Shown here piece by piece: positions 10,501 to 20,776 of a DNA stretch of 64,000 nt. This DNA is from Paragorgia papillata. Lineage: Eukaryota > Cnidaria > Anthozoa > Scleralcyonacea > Coralliidae. Under the pieces are notes generated by a model. That model ran no database searches. It worked only from the letters and a program-made list of their open reading frames with translations, and had not been told where the DNA came from. The stretch covers positions 4,125,001 through 4,189,000 of the forward strand of contig JAWNZC010000234.1 in the NCBI GenBank assembly GCA_035771165.1, given 5' to 3'. Position 1 is the first letter of the stretch, and each line of letters begins with the position of its first letter. The translations under genes and the position numbers were made by a program.

Positions 10501-13125
10501 GCCATCAATCCTCAGTTTGTTCTTGATGTGCTAAAGTCATTATATGTGGATGACTATGCGTCTGGAAGAGAATCAGTCCAAGAATGCTTCGACCTTTACC
10601 AAAGGCTAAAAGGATGCTTCAAAGATGGAGGATTCAACATGAGGAAATGGGCTACAAACAGTAAAGAATTGAGTGAAAAGATAATTCAAGAAGAAATCTC
10701 CTCATCGCCAGCAACGGCAGAAGCTCAATCCCAAGTCCCAAGGAATGCATTCCAGTCTCATGTAATCGAAGAAGATGAAGGATATGCCAAGATCACCTTA
10801 AACAATGCAGTTTGCACCGACGACGAAGTCAAGGTAATGGGAGTAGTGTGGGACAGGAACTCTGACACCCTGAAATTCAAGTTCTCTCATCTAGTCAACC
10901 ATACCAAGAATATGCCTGTTACCAAACGAGTGATCCTCAGCACAACTGCTAGATTCTACGATCCACTTGGTTTACTATCTCCTATCCCAGTCAGTCTGAA
11001 AAGTTTGTTCCAAGAGTTATGTCGGTCAGAAGTCGATTGGGATACTCCTTTATGTAAGAAGCAAGTCGAGTGTTGTTCTGTCATCGAGACCCCTCGTTGT
11101 GTTCTGTAAGATATCGATGCGGCTGACGTTACGTCCATACAGCTTCATTGGTTTGCTGATGCTAGCAACATCGCTTATGGTGCAAACGTCTACCTTCGTG
11201 TGGTAAGTTCAAATGGTGTTGTCACACAGTTAATGGCGTCGAAAACTCGTGTGGCACCTTTAAAGGAAGAAACAACTCCGCGCCTCGAATTGCTAGCAGC
11301 ATTGACGTTTGCAAAGTTGATAAAATCTGTGTCTGATTCTTTGGACGGTGTAGTAGAAATTGATGAGCGACTCACAAGTGGTATTATGGTGGATCAGAGG
11401 AAAGGAAAACAATATAAACAGTTCGTGCAGAATAGAGTATCTCAGATAATAAGCTTCTGGAACATAGAGTGTTGACGTTATAGTCGTACACGTCTTAACC
11501 CGAGTGATATCCTCCAGAGGAGCCAAATGTTCAGAGCTGGCATCTAATCGTTTGTGGTGGAGCGGTCCCCAATTTTTGATGGAAGACAGAGCGCCATGGC
11601 CTGCCAATATTAGTTGCCCAGCGACTGAAATATCTGCTGCAGATGACGTCAAGCGCGAAGAAAAATGTTCAACAATTTTGAACACTCTTGTCTGTGAGAG
11701 TCCTCATCATTCAGGCATTGGGAACGTTATCCAGTGTGAAAAATTTAGCAGTCTCGATAAACTTCATCGTGTCACTGGTTTTGTTCTTAGATTCATCAAG
11801 AGCGTTAATGAAAACCCAGATCACAAAGTTGACCATCCAGCTCGATCTAACCCTAGCAGAAATTGAATCAGCAAAGATCCTCTGGCATAAGGAAGCACAG
11901 TTTCACCTCGAGGAATCGAAGCAAGCAAAGGACTCATTGTGCATTTTCCAAGATGAGAATGCGTCCTGCGCTGCAAAGGTAGAATTCAGAATTCTTCGTT
12001 ACCGTATTGCACTAAGTTTCCGATATTACTACCAAGAAAACATCATTATACAAAGTTGGTGATCCTACGCTGCCACAAAACAGTCAAACACAATGGGATT
12101 CGAGAAACGCTCACGGAACTGCGAATGAATTACTGGATTGTCAAAGGACGACAAGCTGTTAAGTGTCACCTATCAAGATGTGGTGTCTGTAAGAAATTAT
12201 GTGGAAAGGTCTACCAAGGACAACCCACACCTCCTCTACCCGATTTCAGAGTTGCTGACGATCCAGCATTTTCAGGAATTGGAATTGATATTGCAGGGCC
12301 TCTGTACGTGAAGGATATATATCGAGGAAGTCAGATGCACAAGAGTTACATCGCAATGTCCACATGTGCCAGTACCAGAGCTATTCATCTCGTACTAGTT
12401 CCAGATTTAACTGCTGATTAATTTATATGAGCTTTCAAGAGACTCATTGCTAGAAGAGGACTGCCTTCTGTCGTGATTCCCGACAACGGAAGGACATTCC
12501 ATGACACTAAAGTTCAAAACTTTTCCACTCAGAGAAACATTTCCTGGAAGTTCAACATTCCAACTGCAAGTAGGTGGGGAGGTTTTTTCGAGATGTGTAG
12601 TGAAGCTCGTGAAGAGAAGTCTCAATAATGTAACTGGGAACGCCAAACTTACATATGAAGAGCTGGAGACTATTTGGTTGAAATTGAAGGAGTGTTAAAC
12701 TCCAGACTGTTAACCTATGTCTACGAAGAGTTAACAGAAACTCCACTTACTCCATCATGTCTCGTGATTGGCAGACGAGGGTTACAACAACCTCCACTGT
12801 GGAAATCTACTAAAGAGATGATTACCTTTCGAGCACTTGGTAAAAGAGCACGCTATTTGGATAAGATATTGAGTCATTTCCGCGATCGTTGGAAGAAGGA
12901 ATACCTCACTGGAATTAGGGAATACCCAGAAGTTGCAGATTAACAAGCGCGTAGGAAGCATTAGTGTGGAAGATCTAGGTCATGTCCAACAAGACAAGGT
13001 ACCAAGATTGTGGTGGCGTTTGGAACGAGTGACAAAGTTATATCCTGGAAAAGATGGTATTGTTCGAGTTGCAGAAGTGGCAATTCTGGTCCCTTCCATG
13101 CGATTAACCCACGTAATTTAGTTTT
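10501..13125 (+). pseudogene. BEL/Pao retrotransposon pol: RT C-terminal part, RNase H, integrase, DUF5641
   Basis: In order: RT palm with LYVDDYASG (10540-10566) and the fingers/thumb region ending LLSPIPV (about 10990); RNase H with WFADASNIAYGANVYLR and PRLELLAAL (11150-11310); the linker RLWWSGPQFL typical of BEL integrase (11550); the integrase zinc-binding segment with RMNYWIVKGR and CGVCKKLCG (12120-12200); the integrase core with GIGIDIAGPLYV (12280) and a degenerate VIPDNGRTF active-site block (12475); and the terminal DUF5641-like region with RDRWKKEYL and PRLWWRLERVTKLYPGKDG (12880-13065). Multiple frameshifts and stops make it a pseudogene. Intact stretches include 10528-11109 and 12056-12421. 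Confidence 0.9.
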
Positions 13126-13145
13126 GGTTTGTGATTTTATCAATC

Positions 13146-13376
13146 AGGGGGGAGGATGTTGTAATTATGAATAATTATGCGAACAGTTAATTAATATGAA
13201 CAATTAATTCCATGCGGTCGAACCTTGAGAACGTGATTGAGTGATGAAGAGAGGAGGAACGTGAGAATCTCGTGAGTATAGTATCTTGGAGTATAGTGTC
13301 TTTGATGTGTGATCGTTTATTTAATATTAAAGGAGTTAAGAGTACATTTCTATTGAGTATAGCCGTATTTATAACA
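13146..13376 (+). mobile_element. polypurine tract and probable 3' LTR of the BEL element
   Basis: AGGGGGGAGGA (13146-13156) directly after the last pol codons has the form and place of a polypurine tract. The sequence starting TGTTGTAATTATG at 13157 and ending ATAACA at 13376 gives short inverted ends TGTT...AACA and about 220 bp. The 5' LTR is absent from the window, so the boundaries cannot be confirmed by comparison. Confidence 0.55.
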
Positions 13377-13581
13377 CCACTCGAATTTTGCTTTTGTTCG
13401 CATATAGGCAGATATTTCGTCGTTCCGAATTTTCGTGACAGGTAAAAAGCCGATAAGCCCAATACGTACTAACTTCTTCGTTGTCATTTGGTTCAGTCTT
13501 TGACCCGTGCTTTGCTTCAGTGAGTTTTCAGTTTTTCATTGTGGCATGACTACCACCGCGGTCCGGAAGTTTCAATGGTGC

Positions 13582-14420
13582 CAATCTCGTTCCCAGTAGT
13601 CTTCCCACGCGGTTGCGGGAGGCGGGGAAGACTCTGGGGAAATTGAATTTTCGAGATGATTTTCTATATCCGGTGGGATATGCGCATGCTCGTGTTGCTT
13701 CCGCTTACATTGACTGCTGAGTGAAGAAGGCTCGTTTTCCGTTTTGACGTCATCCGCAAGAGGTCTACTCAACAAGAGAAACAGCGAGTAATTATAAGCA
13801 ACATTGGGAATTTCATTCGATTGCATAGCATGATCTAGGGATTTTTGGTGAAGGAAAATTCGAGTGTAGAATATATACATTTTAAGACCAAACCGGGACC
13901 AGTTGCGAAAAATGCAACTACACAGGCCTTCCAGCAGGAATTGATCCCACGACCTTGCGATTCTAGTACAATGCTCTGACCACTGAGCAACGGAGGGCGT
14001 TGCCGAGAGCTTGATCGCGAGTTCTGTATATATATTAAGCGAGTAATTATAGTTCGTTTCCATATGAATATTTTTGAAATTCTCTTGTTTGTGATATACT
14101 GATTATCGTAATGGCATATTGCCGAATTATTAAAAGCATTGTCAACGTCAGCCGCCCATTAACACACACGTTCGATTGTTCCTTATCAAAACTATTTAAG
14201 GGGTAATGTTGTAGATCGAGGTCAGTGTATTGATTTATATAAATCTGGAGAGATTTGAAATAATTTGTGGCGCTGCAATCATTGCCCGTTGAGTAATTCC
14301 CGACCATCCGTTATTATGAATTGTCTCAAGACAACCAATAGAAACGCAGAAAAAATTATATTTCGCCAGAGTCTTCCCGCCTCGCGCAACGGCCTGGGAA
14401 GACTACTGGGAACGAGATTG
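13582..14420. mobile_element. Mutator-like MITE with long TIRs
   Basis: The left arm starts CAATCTCGTTCCCAGTAG and the right arm ends with its complement; similarity extends for about 60 bp on each side. CAATGGTGC (13573-13581) and CAATGGCGG (14421-14429) flank it and could be a decayed 9-bp duplication (7 of 9 match). A related end (CAACCTCGTCCCCAG) with a perfect 9-bp duplication occurs at 17098-18836, which supports a Mutator-like assignment. It carries a SINE at 13797-14038. Confidence 0.6.
13797..14038 (-). mobile_element. tRNA-related SINE, TSD GCGAGTAATTATA
   Basis: On the minus strand: GTTGCTCAGTGGTCAGAGC (box A-like) and GTGGGATCAATTCCTGC (box B-like), followed by GCATTTTTCGCAACTGG and GGTCCCGGTTTGGTC. 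The 13-bp direct repeat GCGAGTAATTATA lies at 13784-13796 and 14039-14051. The same sequence occurs in tandem at 46.8-47.5 kb and once at 60.5 kb. Cloverleaf pairing looks poor and the body extends well beyond 75 bp, so it is a SINE and not a tRNA gene. Confidence 0.75.
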
Positions 14421-14472
14421 CAATGGCGGAAACATAATTTTAGCCACTCTTCCAAAATAAATATTTGCAAAT

Positions 14473-14513
14473 TGCTGACGCCACCACCCATATTTTGGGT
14501 GGTGGCGTCAGCA
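14473..14513. repeat. perfect 18-bp inverted repeat
   Basis: TGCTGACGCCACCACCCA, a 5-base loop TATTT, and the exact complement. It would form a very stable hairpin. No T-run or gene end adjoins it, so I do not call it a terminator. Confidence 0.9.
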
Positions 14514-14514
14514 A

Positions 14515-15185
14515 CTCCTACCAGGGTTTTTTTGACTAGCGATTAAAGTAGCGACGAAAAAAAACTAGGTACGAGGTTTATATAGAGAGCTCATTTTTTG
14601 AACATGCAACTACTGTAAATGAATAACGTGTTTCAAGTCTTTACTTAACATTGATTGAAACCTTATCCCAACACAAACCCTGAACCTAAGCTCAACGCAG
14701 AAAATGTTTTCCCATACTTTCGCTCCGGGGAGTTGTGATTAGGTTTATGGTCGCCAGGGCTTTGCATTTAGGTTTGTCGAGAGTTGTAGTTAGGTTTAGG
14801 GTCAAAATTAGAGGTTGCGCTAGGATAAGGGTTCGGGATAATTCTGAATTCTTACATGAGAGGATATGCTAACACCGCTGTCAAACGTTTGAGCATGCGT
14901 GAATTTGCTAGAGTAAACATTGCAAGAGAAGTGGGAACTAGCCGTAGCACCAGTCAGTGAAGACGAAGTAAGACTCGACTATTCATTTGTGTTTAAAAAA
15001 AAGGGTAATGAAAATTACCCTTATTTTAATAAAATAATTTTGTCGCTTATTTTGTTAAGTTAAAACAAAATTGCTCTACATAGTAATGTAATGTGATATA
15101 TAGAGATTCTATACTAGAAGTTGCTATCACAAGTAAGTACTGCCTCAAATGCGATGACAACCTTAATTCAGTCTCTGTGCAGTTT
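14515..15185. other. unassigned DNA with short hairpins
   Basis: No gene is visible. A small hairpin (GGGTAAT, four bases, ATTACCC) lies near 15003-15021. The segment 14640-14830 has degenerate AGGTTTAGGGTT-like words but no regular array. Confidence 0.3.
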
Positions 15186-15194
15186 GTGGTTTGT

Positions 15195-15450
15195 TTTGCC
15201 TACTCCACCCAAGCTTGCCCACTCGGAAACTCCATCTGAGTTTGCCCACTCCACCCAAATTTGCCCACTCCACCCAAGTTTGCCCACTCCATCCAAGTTT
15301 GCCCACTCCATCCAAGTTTGCCCACTCCATCCAAGTTTGCCCACTCCACCCATGTTTGCCCACTCCATCCAAGTTTGCCCACTCCACCCTAGTTTGCCCA
15401 CTCCACCAAAGTTTGCACATTCCACCCAAGTTTGCCCACTCCAACCAATA
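15195..15450. repeat. 19-bp minisatellite, about 13 copies
   Basis: Copies of TTTGCCCACTCCACCCAAG with C/T variation at one position (CCACCC or CCATCC). The odd unit length rotates the frame each copy, so all three frames on both strands stay open with a 57-bp protein period; these ORFs are artefacts. The right flank (TTGCCTGCAAAGGAAGCTGG) is shared, inverted, with 62.4 kb, where only about two units exist. Confidence 0.92.
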
Positions 15451-15504
15451 AGAGACCACAGAGTTGCCTGCAAAGGAAGCTGGAAAGTCCAAAAATTTAA
15501 TATT

Positions 15505-16169
15505 AGTATAGGAAATAACACGGTTCGAGAAGAATTAATGAAAAATCGCACGCGTGTTTGGTGAAATATTCATAATATTCGTATTATGAATATTTCGCCA
15601 AACACAAGTGTGCTTTCTCATTAATTCTTCGAGAACAAGTGTTATTTCCTTTTAATAACATTTCAATCAATTTTACCTTTTCTCAAAATAATGCAAAGCT
15701 TGACTGAAACGGCGAAACTATATATAAACACCAAACTCAGCATATCAAAAGGACTTCAAGTTCTTTCACAGCGTGACATTGATATAAACAGCATCTTTGA
15801 GGAATGTCTTCATCTAATTTTCAACTCTTTTAAGTAACCTTTACTTAACTTTCTTCGTGACTAACTTGTTGAACGCTTGGCAAAAGCAAACAAACCAGGA
15901 TTCGTCTTGAACTGACTTGTTTACAGTCAGCAATTGTTTCCATCTGCCAAACTGACACATGACGTCATCTTATGTCGTATCAAAGGTTGCGGTGTCAAGT
16001 CAGTTTGGCAGATGGAAACAAGTATTTACTGCAAACATCCGGATGTATGGTATTTAAAAAAGATACCAACATGTGGTATTTTTTTTAAATACCCCTGTAA
16101 AACAATTTAAATTTAATACTGACGTCATTAGCCAATCAGAAATGAGTAAAATTGATTGAAATGTTATTA
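15505..16169. mobile_element. composite of inverted-repeat elements
   Basis: A first palindrome (about 15510-15650) has arms containing GGAAATAACAC, GAAGAATTAATGA and GAAATATTCATAATA. A second inverted pair, AATAACATTTCAATCAATTT at 15654 and its complement ending near 16169, encloses about 515 bp that itself contains the pair CCATCTGCCAAACTGACA / TCAGTTTGGCAGATGGAAAC (15939-16020). The sister repeat at 62.3-62.4 kb lacks all of this and reads straight through TTAATATTAATTAC, so the block was inserted there, with TTA as the possible duplication. Confidence 0.65.
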
Positions 16170-16660
16170 ATTACATTATACACATGTATTTTTTAATTAT
16201 GAGATTGAAAACTACAAATTACTACAACTTATCCATTGACATAATTGACAAGGGTTTTGACAAGATATACACACAATTAACGAACAAATATTAAATAATC
16301 ATGCCTCTTGCTCTAATGCTGTGGCAAAACTGTCAATGAAATGCCAATGCAATTCAAAGTGTCTCATTTATGACCAGTTAACTTATTATAGCTTAAAAAT
16401 ATACAGCAATGTACCATGCATATTTGAGTCCTAATAAAGAACATTTTTAGATTTAATAGAACATGAATAGAAGTAAAATATATTCTTAGCCGACAAAGTG
16501 TCAATGCCTAGAATAGCAGTTGGTACAAATGATTCAGCAAGAGAAATTCCACACGCGTAATATCATTCTCAAAAGCATTTATGTACATATTGTCTACTTG
16601 CACTCTAGCTTCTCGAGTTCCACTTGAATTTACTGGAATGGCTTGTGGGGTTAATCAAGA
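16170..16660. repeat. dispersed repeat, inverted relative to 62.15-62.40 kb
   Basis: Segments such as AAATATTAAATAATCATGCC, GAAAACTACAAATTACTAC and CTGTGGCAAAACTGTCAATG recur in reverse complement at 62.15-62.40 kb. Together with the minisatellite flank at 15.45-15.50 kb this defines one repeat family with two copies in the window. No coding potential is visible. Confidence 0.6.
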
Positions 16661-16663
16661 CTG

Positions 16664-16925
16664 GCGTACTGTTTAATAAACCAGCAGGAGTGTTTTATCA
16701 GATATAAAGACACGACGCGAAGCCGAGAGTTTTTATATCTGATAAAACACGAACCGCGAGTTTATTGAACGGCTTCAAAAACGAACCACTTGGTAAGTTC
16801 ATTTGCGTAGTAAGTTTGAAAAATAACCTTGTCTAAGCCGAGAAAATCAAAGCTAAAGTAAAGTCTCGGCATCGCCTCGTGTCTTTATTTCTGATAAAAC
16901 ACTCCTGCTCGTTTATTAAACAGTA
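16664..16925. mobile_element. inverted-repeat element
   Basis: GTACTGTTTAATAAAC and GGAGTGTTTTATCAGATATA on the left are mirrored by ACACTCCTGCTCGTTTATTA and CAGTAC on the right. The interior (16750-16860) is nearly identical to 20040-20140, where the terminal arms are different, so the inside belongs to the duplicated GPCR flank and the relation is more complex than a simple MITE. Confidence 0.55.
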
Positions 16926-17097
16926 CATCAACTATCGTCTTGATGAATATTTCCGAAAGCAAATAAAGACATGATGTATCATCCTTACTGTAAAATTTTC
17001 CTTCGAGGAAGAAGGTAAACTGCTCATGATCATGCATTGCCAGTTCAGAAATCCATCACCGTCGTGGTGTTAACCAACTGCAGACTAGATGCAATTT

Positions 17098-18836
17098 CAA
17101 CCTCGTCCCCAGGGCCAGTTGTGGGGGCTGTGCCTGCCTCCTCCGCAGGCCCGCATTGCATCATGTACAGGTCACACTTTTGAGAGGGCCTGCCACATCC
17201 TGTAAGCAAAATGGTGACCGATCCCATCATGCACAGCGAGACTAGCCCCTAGAGGGCCTGCAAAATCGTTCGGCCGCTGTCGTCCGACAAACGTTTAACA
17301 CTGACCCACCTGGAATCGGTCTAAACTTTCTTACAGATCACGACAATGAAGAAACCAGTATGTTTTAGAATTACCGACCTTCTGCCAATAGTATTTTTAG
17401 CGATAAAAAGGAATTGAAGGGGAAAATATCTGCCGAGTGCCGAACAAAAGCAAATTCGACGGTCAGGAAAGTACAGGTTTTCCTTATTGTTTTTTTTTTT
17501 TAGTTTACCTAGCTTACCAAGACTGTCAACTGACCAAGAGTTAATGAGATTTAATTTTGTTAAATTGTACGCTATATAGCGTAATTCAAGTTTCAGTTGT
17601 TGTGGTAACCGAAAAAGTATAAACCCAAGAGTCTCTGGGTAGACTAAAGTGCATTTTCGTTGAATACCCCGGCCGAAAGTTGACAAAGTTCAACCGTAAT
17701 TGCTTTTTTCAACAATTCCTTCATTTTAAAGCTAGGATTCGTATGTCGTAAGTCTTCAATGTCCTTCAAAATCTTCGGAAATAGCCATGGCTATTAACAA
17801 TGGTAGTTAATTATCCAAATTTATTCCGTGCCAAGTTTTGCCAAATTTTTTACAGGATCTTTCAGGCCCTAAATTCGGCGTGTGTGACCTGTCCATGATG
17901 CAGCGAGGGCCTGAGGAGGAGGCAGGGGCTGTGCCAAGATGGCGGCAAAGAACAAATGGCCCTGGCACAGAGTGAGCTATCACCACATCTGATTGGTCGA
18001 GATAACATTGGATGTTTTAGGTATTCTGATTGGTGGAAACAAGGCGGGCGGCAGACTAACTCGCGGGCATTTGTTTATAGGCTCAAATTATATTAAATAA
18101 GTGATACCAGAATTCCCGGCTGTTAAAAACAACTTCAAAATGAATGAAAATGTGAGGAAAGCTGGCGAAACACCCGTAAAAACGTTGGAAGAATATGTAA
18201 TGATGGGTGGTGTCGTCTCTGTGCCCTGGCTGCCATACAACGAAGTCATGGGACGGCAATTTAGAGTGTTTTCGAAATCGGGCGAACGAAAGACTTGGTG
18301 AACAAAGTCAAAAGGTATTTTGGCCGCGAAACGAAAGTACAAAATAGGGCAGAATTTACGTGTTTGGCCATTGAGAAGCAGGCTTTTTTCAAACAAGAAT
18401 TCTCGACTAAACGAAGCCTAAATGTTTTTCAAAATGCCGAATTGAATCCACCGAAAACTCACGAAAACAAGGCGGCCCGGCCAGACAACGGCAATCCAGT
18501 TTCTTGCGAATTTGGTACAACGGTGAAGCAAATGATAAATAATAAGCATTTACAGATATTTATTAAAAGTGTATTTATTTTAATAACTCGACAATGTATT
18601 TGGAAATGAATGTTTTGATTGTTTTCAGTTTGGATCAGTCAAGCTGAACTAAATATTCAGAAAAAATTCAGCCTGACTAGGCGCGATAAACTTAGTGAAG
18701 ACTGGGTCCGAGTCAAAAATGAGTCAAAATATGGCTCATGTTTTTGCAGCATGTGCCAGGCACATTTGTTCCCGCCAATTCGTCTTTGGTCGCCATCTTG
18801 GCCCAGCCCCCACAAATGGCCCTGGGGACGAGGTTG
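17098..18836. mobile_element. Mutator-like element, 1739 bp, TSD ATGCAATTT
   Basis: The left end CAACCTCGTCCCCAGGGCCA and right end TGGCCCTGGGGACGAGGTTG are inverted copies, and the perfect 9-bp duplication ATGCAATTT flanks them (17089-17097 and 18837-18845). A 9-bp TSD with long GC-rich TIRs points to the Mutator group. Inside is a second inverted pair (GCCTGCCTCC...GTCACAC at 17133-17177; mirrored at 17880-17930). A non-repetitive stretch at 18088-18600 has short open frames without recognisable similarity and may be captured DNA. The insertion splits the 3' flank of the GPCR pseudogene; the uninterrupted version is at 20.37-20.45 kb. Confidence 0.85.
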
Positions 18837-19171
18837 ATGCAATTTATGATTAAGCAGAGCAATCCTTTTAGCGTATGTGATGTAAGTGTAGGAAGAAACT
18901 TCCTACGTCACAAAACGTCACAAACCAGCCAACATACATACTACATTGCAAACATCGCTCGCAAAATCTCTATTCGTTGACTATACATAGCTCGGTAAAC
19001 AGATCTGGACATGAGACCTAGGGAACCCATCAAGATTAATGTCAAAGTTATTTCAAGATTTCTGATTTTATAAATGGTTTCTTGCCTTTCCTGAATATTA
19101 TATTCCGCTGTATTTGTGGTGTTCTTTTTGGCGTTCAATTTTAAGCCGGGCCGTCAGGAACTCGGGCGTCC

Positions 19172-19333
19172 CTAGGTTAATTCGACACTGCTCCGGCTCA
19201 TATTCCGGTTATCCCTCTTCTTGCAGAAACAACGCCTCAGCAACCACTTCACACCTTCTCGGTAGTTTGTATTATAAGCTACGTAAATTATCGGGTTTAG
19301 ACAACGTGATAGACCGTATACACAGATCACGCA
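19172..19333 (-). pseudogene. class A GPCR 3'-end fragment (TM7 and tail)
   Basis: The minus strand encodes the last 49 residues of the receptor family found at 20777-21790: CLNPIIYVAYNTNYREGVK, helix 8, the paired cysteines RRCFC, and the tail ending SRSSVELT with a stop. Three residues differ from the intact gene over this stretch (N to G and P to R before the NPIIY motif, and G to E near the end). Upstream of residue VYGL homology stops abruptly and the sequence becomes a copy of the region 5' to the 24.3-kb gene. The fragment shares its 3' flank with the 20.8-kb gene, so it arose by tandem duplication followed by a rearrangement that removed TM1-TM6. Confidence 0.85.
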
Positions 19334-19334
19334 A

Positions 19335-20035
19335 AATGCAAAATGCAAAATCGCGACGCCCAAAAAAACAAAAAAAAAAAAACCGGGCCGAAACCTAGAC
19401 TCGGCTTACCACATGCAGTAGCCCGAGTAATAAATAAAATGTTCAATATTAAAAAAACAACCTGGTCGACAGATATTTATCCAGCTGCTATACTTATACA
19501 TATACAGCCGCGTCTCAACTTTATGACAAAAAGCGGCGCTTTTGTCAATTAATTTTTTAATTTTAATACTCCCCAAAGTATCCCGTTTTTAATTTTATAG
19601 ACTTACTTACTCTACCATTTTCGAATTAAAAATATCATTAAACACTCTTTACGGGTACGGGCAAAGTAATGACGCATTGACATGAATTAGTCCATTTTAA
19701 TGAAATGTTGTCGCAGTATAACATGTCAACAAACGTATTAGTGTTATTAAGACACTGAGACTATTATATCGTCTGAATGTTGGACTATTGATCTTACTGC
19801 TTTGTAAATATTTCATTTATAACATATCACTGAGCTAAGGCGTTAGATAGTGTCATGAAGACAAGACTATTTAACTGGACTATTAAACTTGCTGCTTTGT
19901 AAAGATTTCATTTATCTGTATAACATATCAGCAGGAGTTACTCCAAATACACAGGCAAGTCTTTCGCGTGGCGGGACGGCTCAACTTGAAGTTTATTATC
20001 TCTCGTAAATGTCTTAATTAAAGAGTGTTTTACGA
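19335..20035 (+). repeat. copy of the 5' region of the 24.3-kb GPCR gene
   Basis: This segment matches 23610-24285 nearly base for base, including CTAGACTCGGCTTACCACA, CAGCTGCTATACTTA, TTTACGGGTACGGGCAAAGT and TTTATTATCTCTCGTAAAT. At 24285 the sequence runs into the receptor start; here it stops at GTGTTTTACGAA and continues with CTGCGAGTTTATTGAACGG, the 3' flank of the neighbouring minus-strand GPCR. It is thus an upstream region without its gene. The first 80 bp also match the repeat at 47.5 kb. Confidence 0.85.
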
Positions 20036-20776
20036 ACTGCGAGTTTATTGAACGGCTTCAAAAACGAACCACTTGGTAAGTTCATTGGCGTAGTAAGTTA
20101 GAAAAATAACCTTGTCTAAGCCGAGAAAATCAAAGCTAAAGTTTATGTAAATCAGGAGGTATCTTTATCACATATAAAGACACTGATTAAACTTCAATTT
20201 CTTTTGAATTTTCCTCATGAATTATTAATGAGTTTTTGAACACTGAATCAATTATGGTCTTTATAAATATTCCCAAAAGCAAATAAAGACATGATGTATC
20301 GTTCTCACTGTAAAATTTTCCTTCGAGGAAGAAGGTAAACTGCTCATGATCATGGCATTGCCAGTTCAGAAATCCATCGCCGTCGACGCCGTCGTGGTGT
20401 TAACCAATTTCAGACTAGATGTAATTTATGATTAAGCGGAGCAATCCTTCTAGCGTGTGTGATGCAAGTGTAGGAAGAAACTTCCTACGTCAAAAACCAG
20501 TCAACATACATACATACATTGCAAATATCGCTCGCAAAATCTCTATTCGTTGACTATAGATAGCTCGGTAAAGAGATCTGAACATGAGACCCAGCTAGGA
20601 AACCATCAAGATTAGTGTGCTGTCTTCGGCAGCAAAGATATTTCAAGATTTCTAATTTTATAAATTGTTTCTTGCCTTTCCTGAATTCCGCTGTATTTGT
20701 GGTGTTCTTTTTGGCGTTCAATTTTCAGCGGGGCCGTCAGGAACTCGGGCCCTTGGGGCACGTGCCCCAGTTGTCC
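20036..20776. repeat. 3' flank of the 20.8-kb GPCR gene (duplicated at 16.74-19.17 kb)
   Basis: Blocks shared with 16740-17090 and 18846-19170 include GAGTTTATTGAACGGCTTCA, CTTCGAGGAAGAAGGTAAAC, CCGTCGTGGTGTTAACCAA and CGTTGACTATA with TAGCTCGGTAAA. No other gene is visible. The two copies give a direct comparison for dating the duplication and for defining the Mutator-like insertion in the other copy. Confidence 0.8.

Noticed and set aside
14473..14513. Rho-independent-type terminator
   Set aside because: A eukaryotic context, no following T-run and no gene end; it is recorded only as an inverted repeat.
18295..18609. 104-codon ORF inside the Mutator-like element
   Set aside because: No recognised family and an overlapping minus-strand ORF of similar size; kept only as a possible captured segment.
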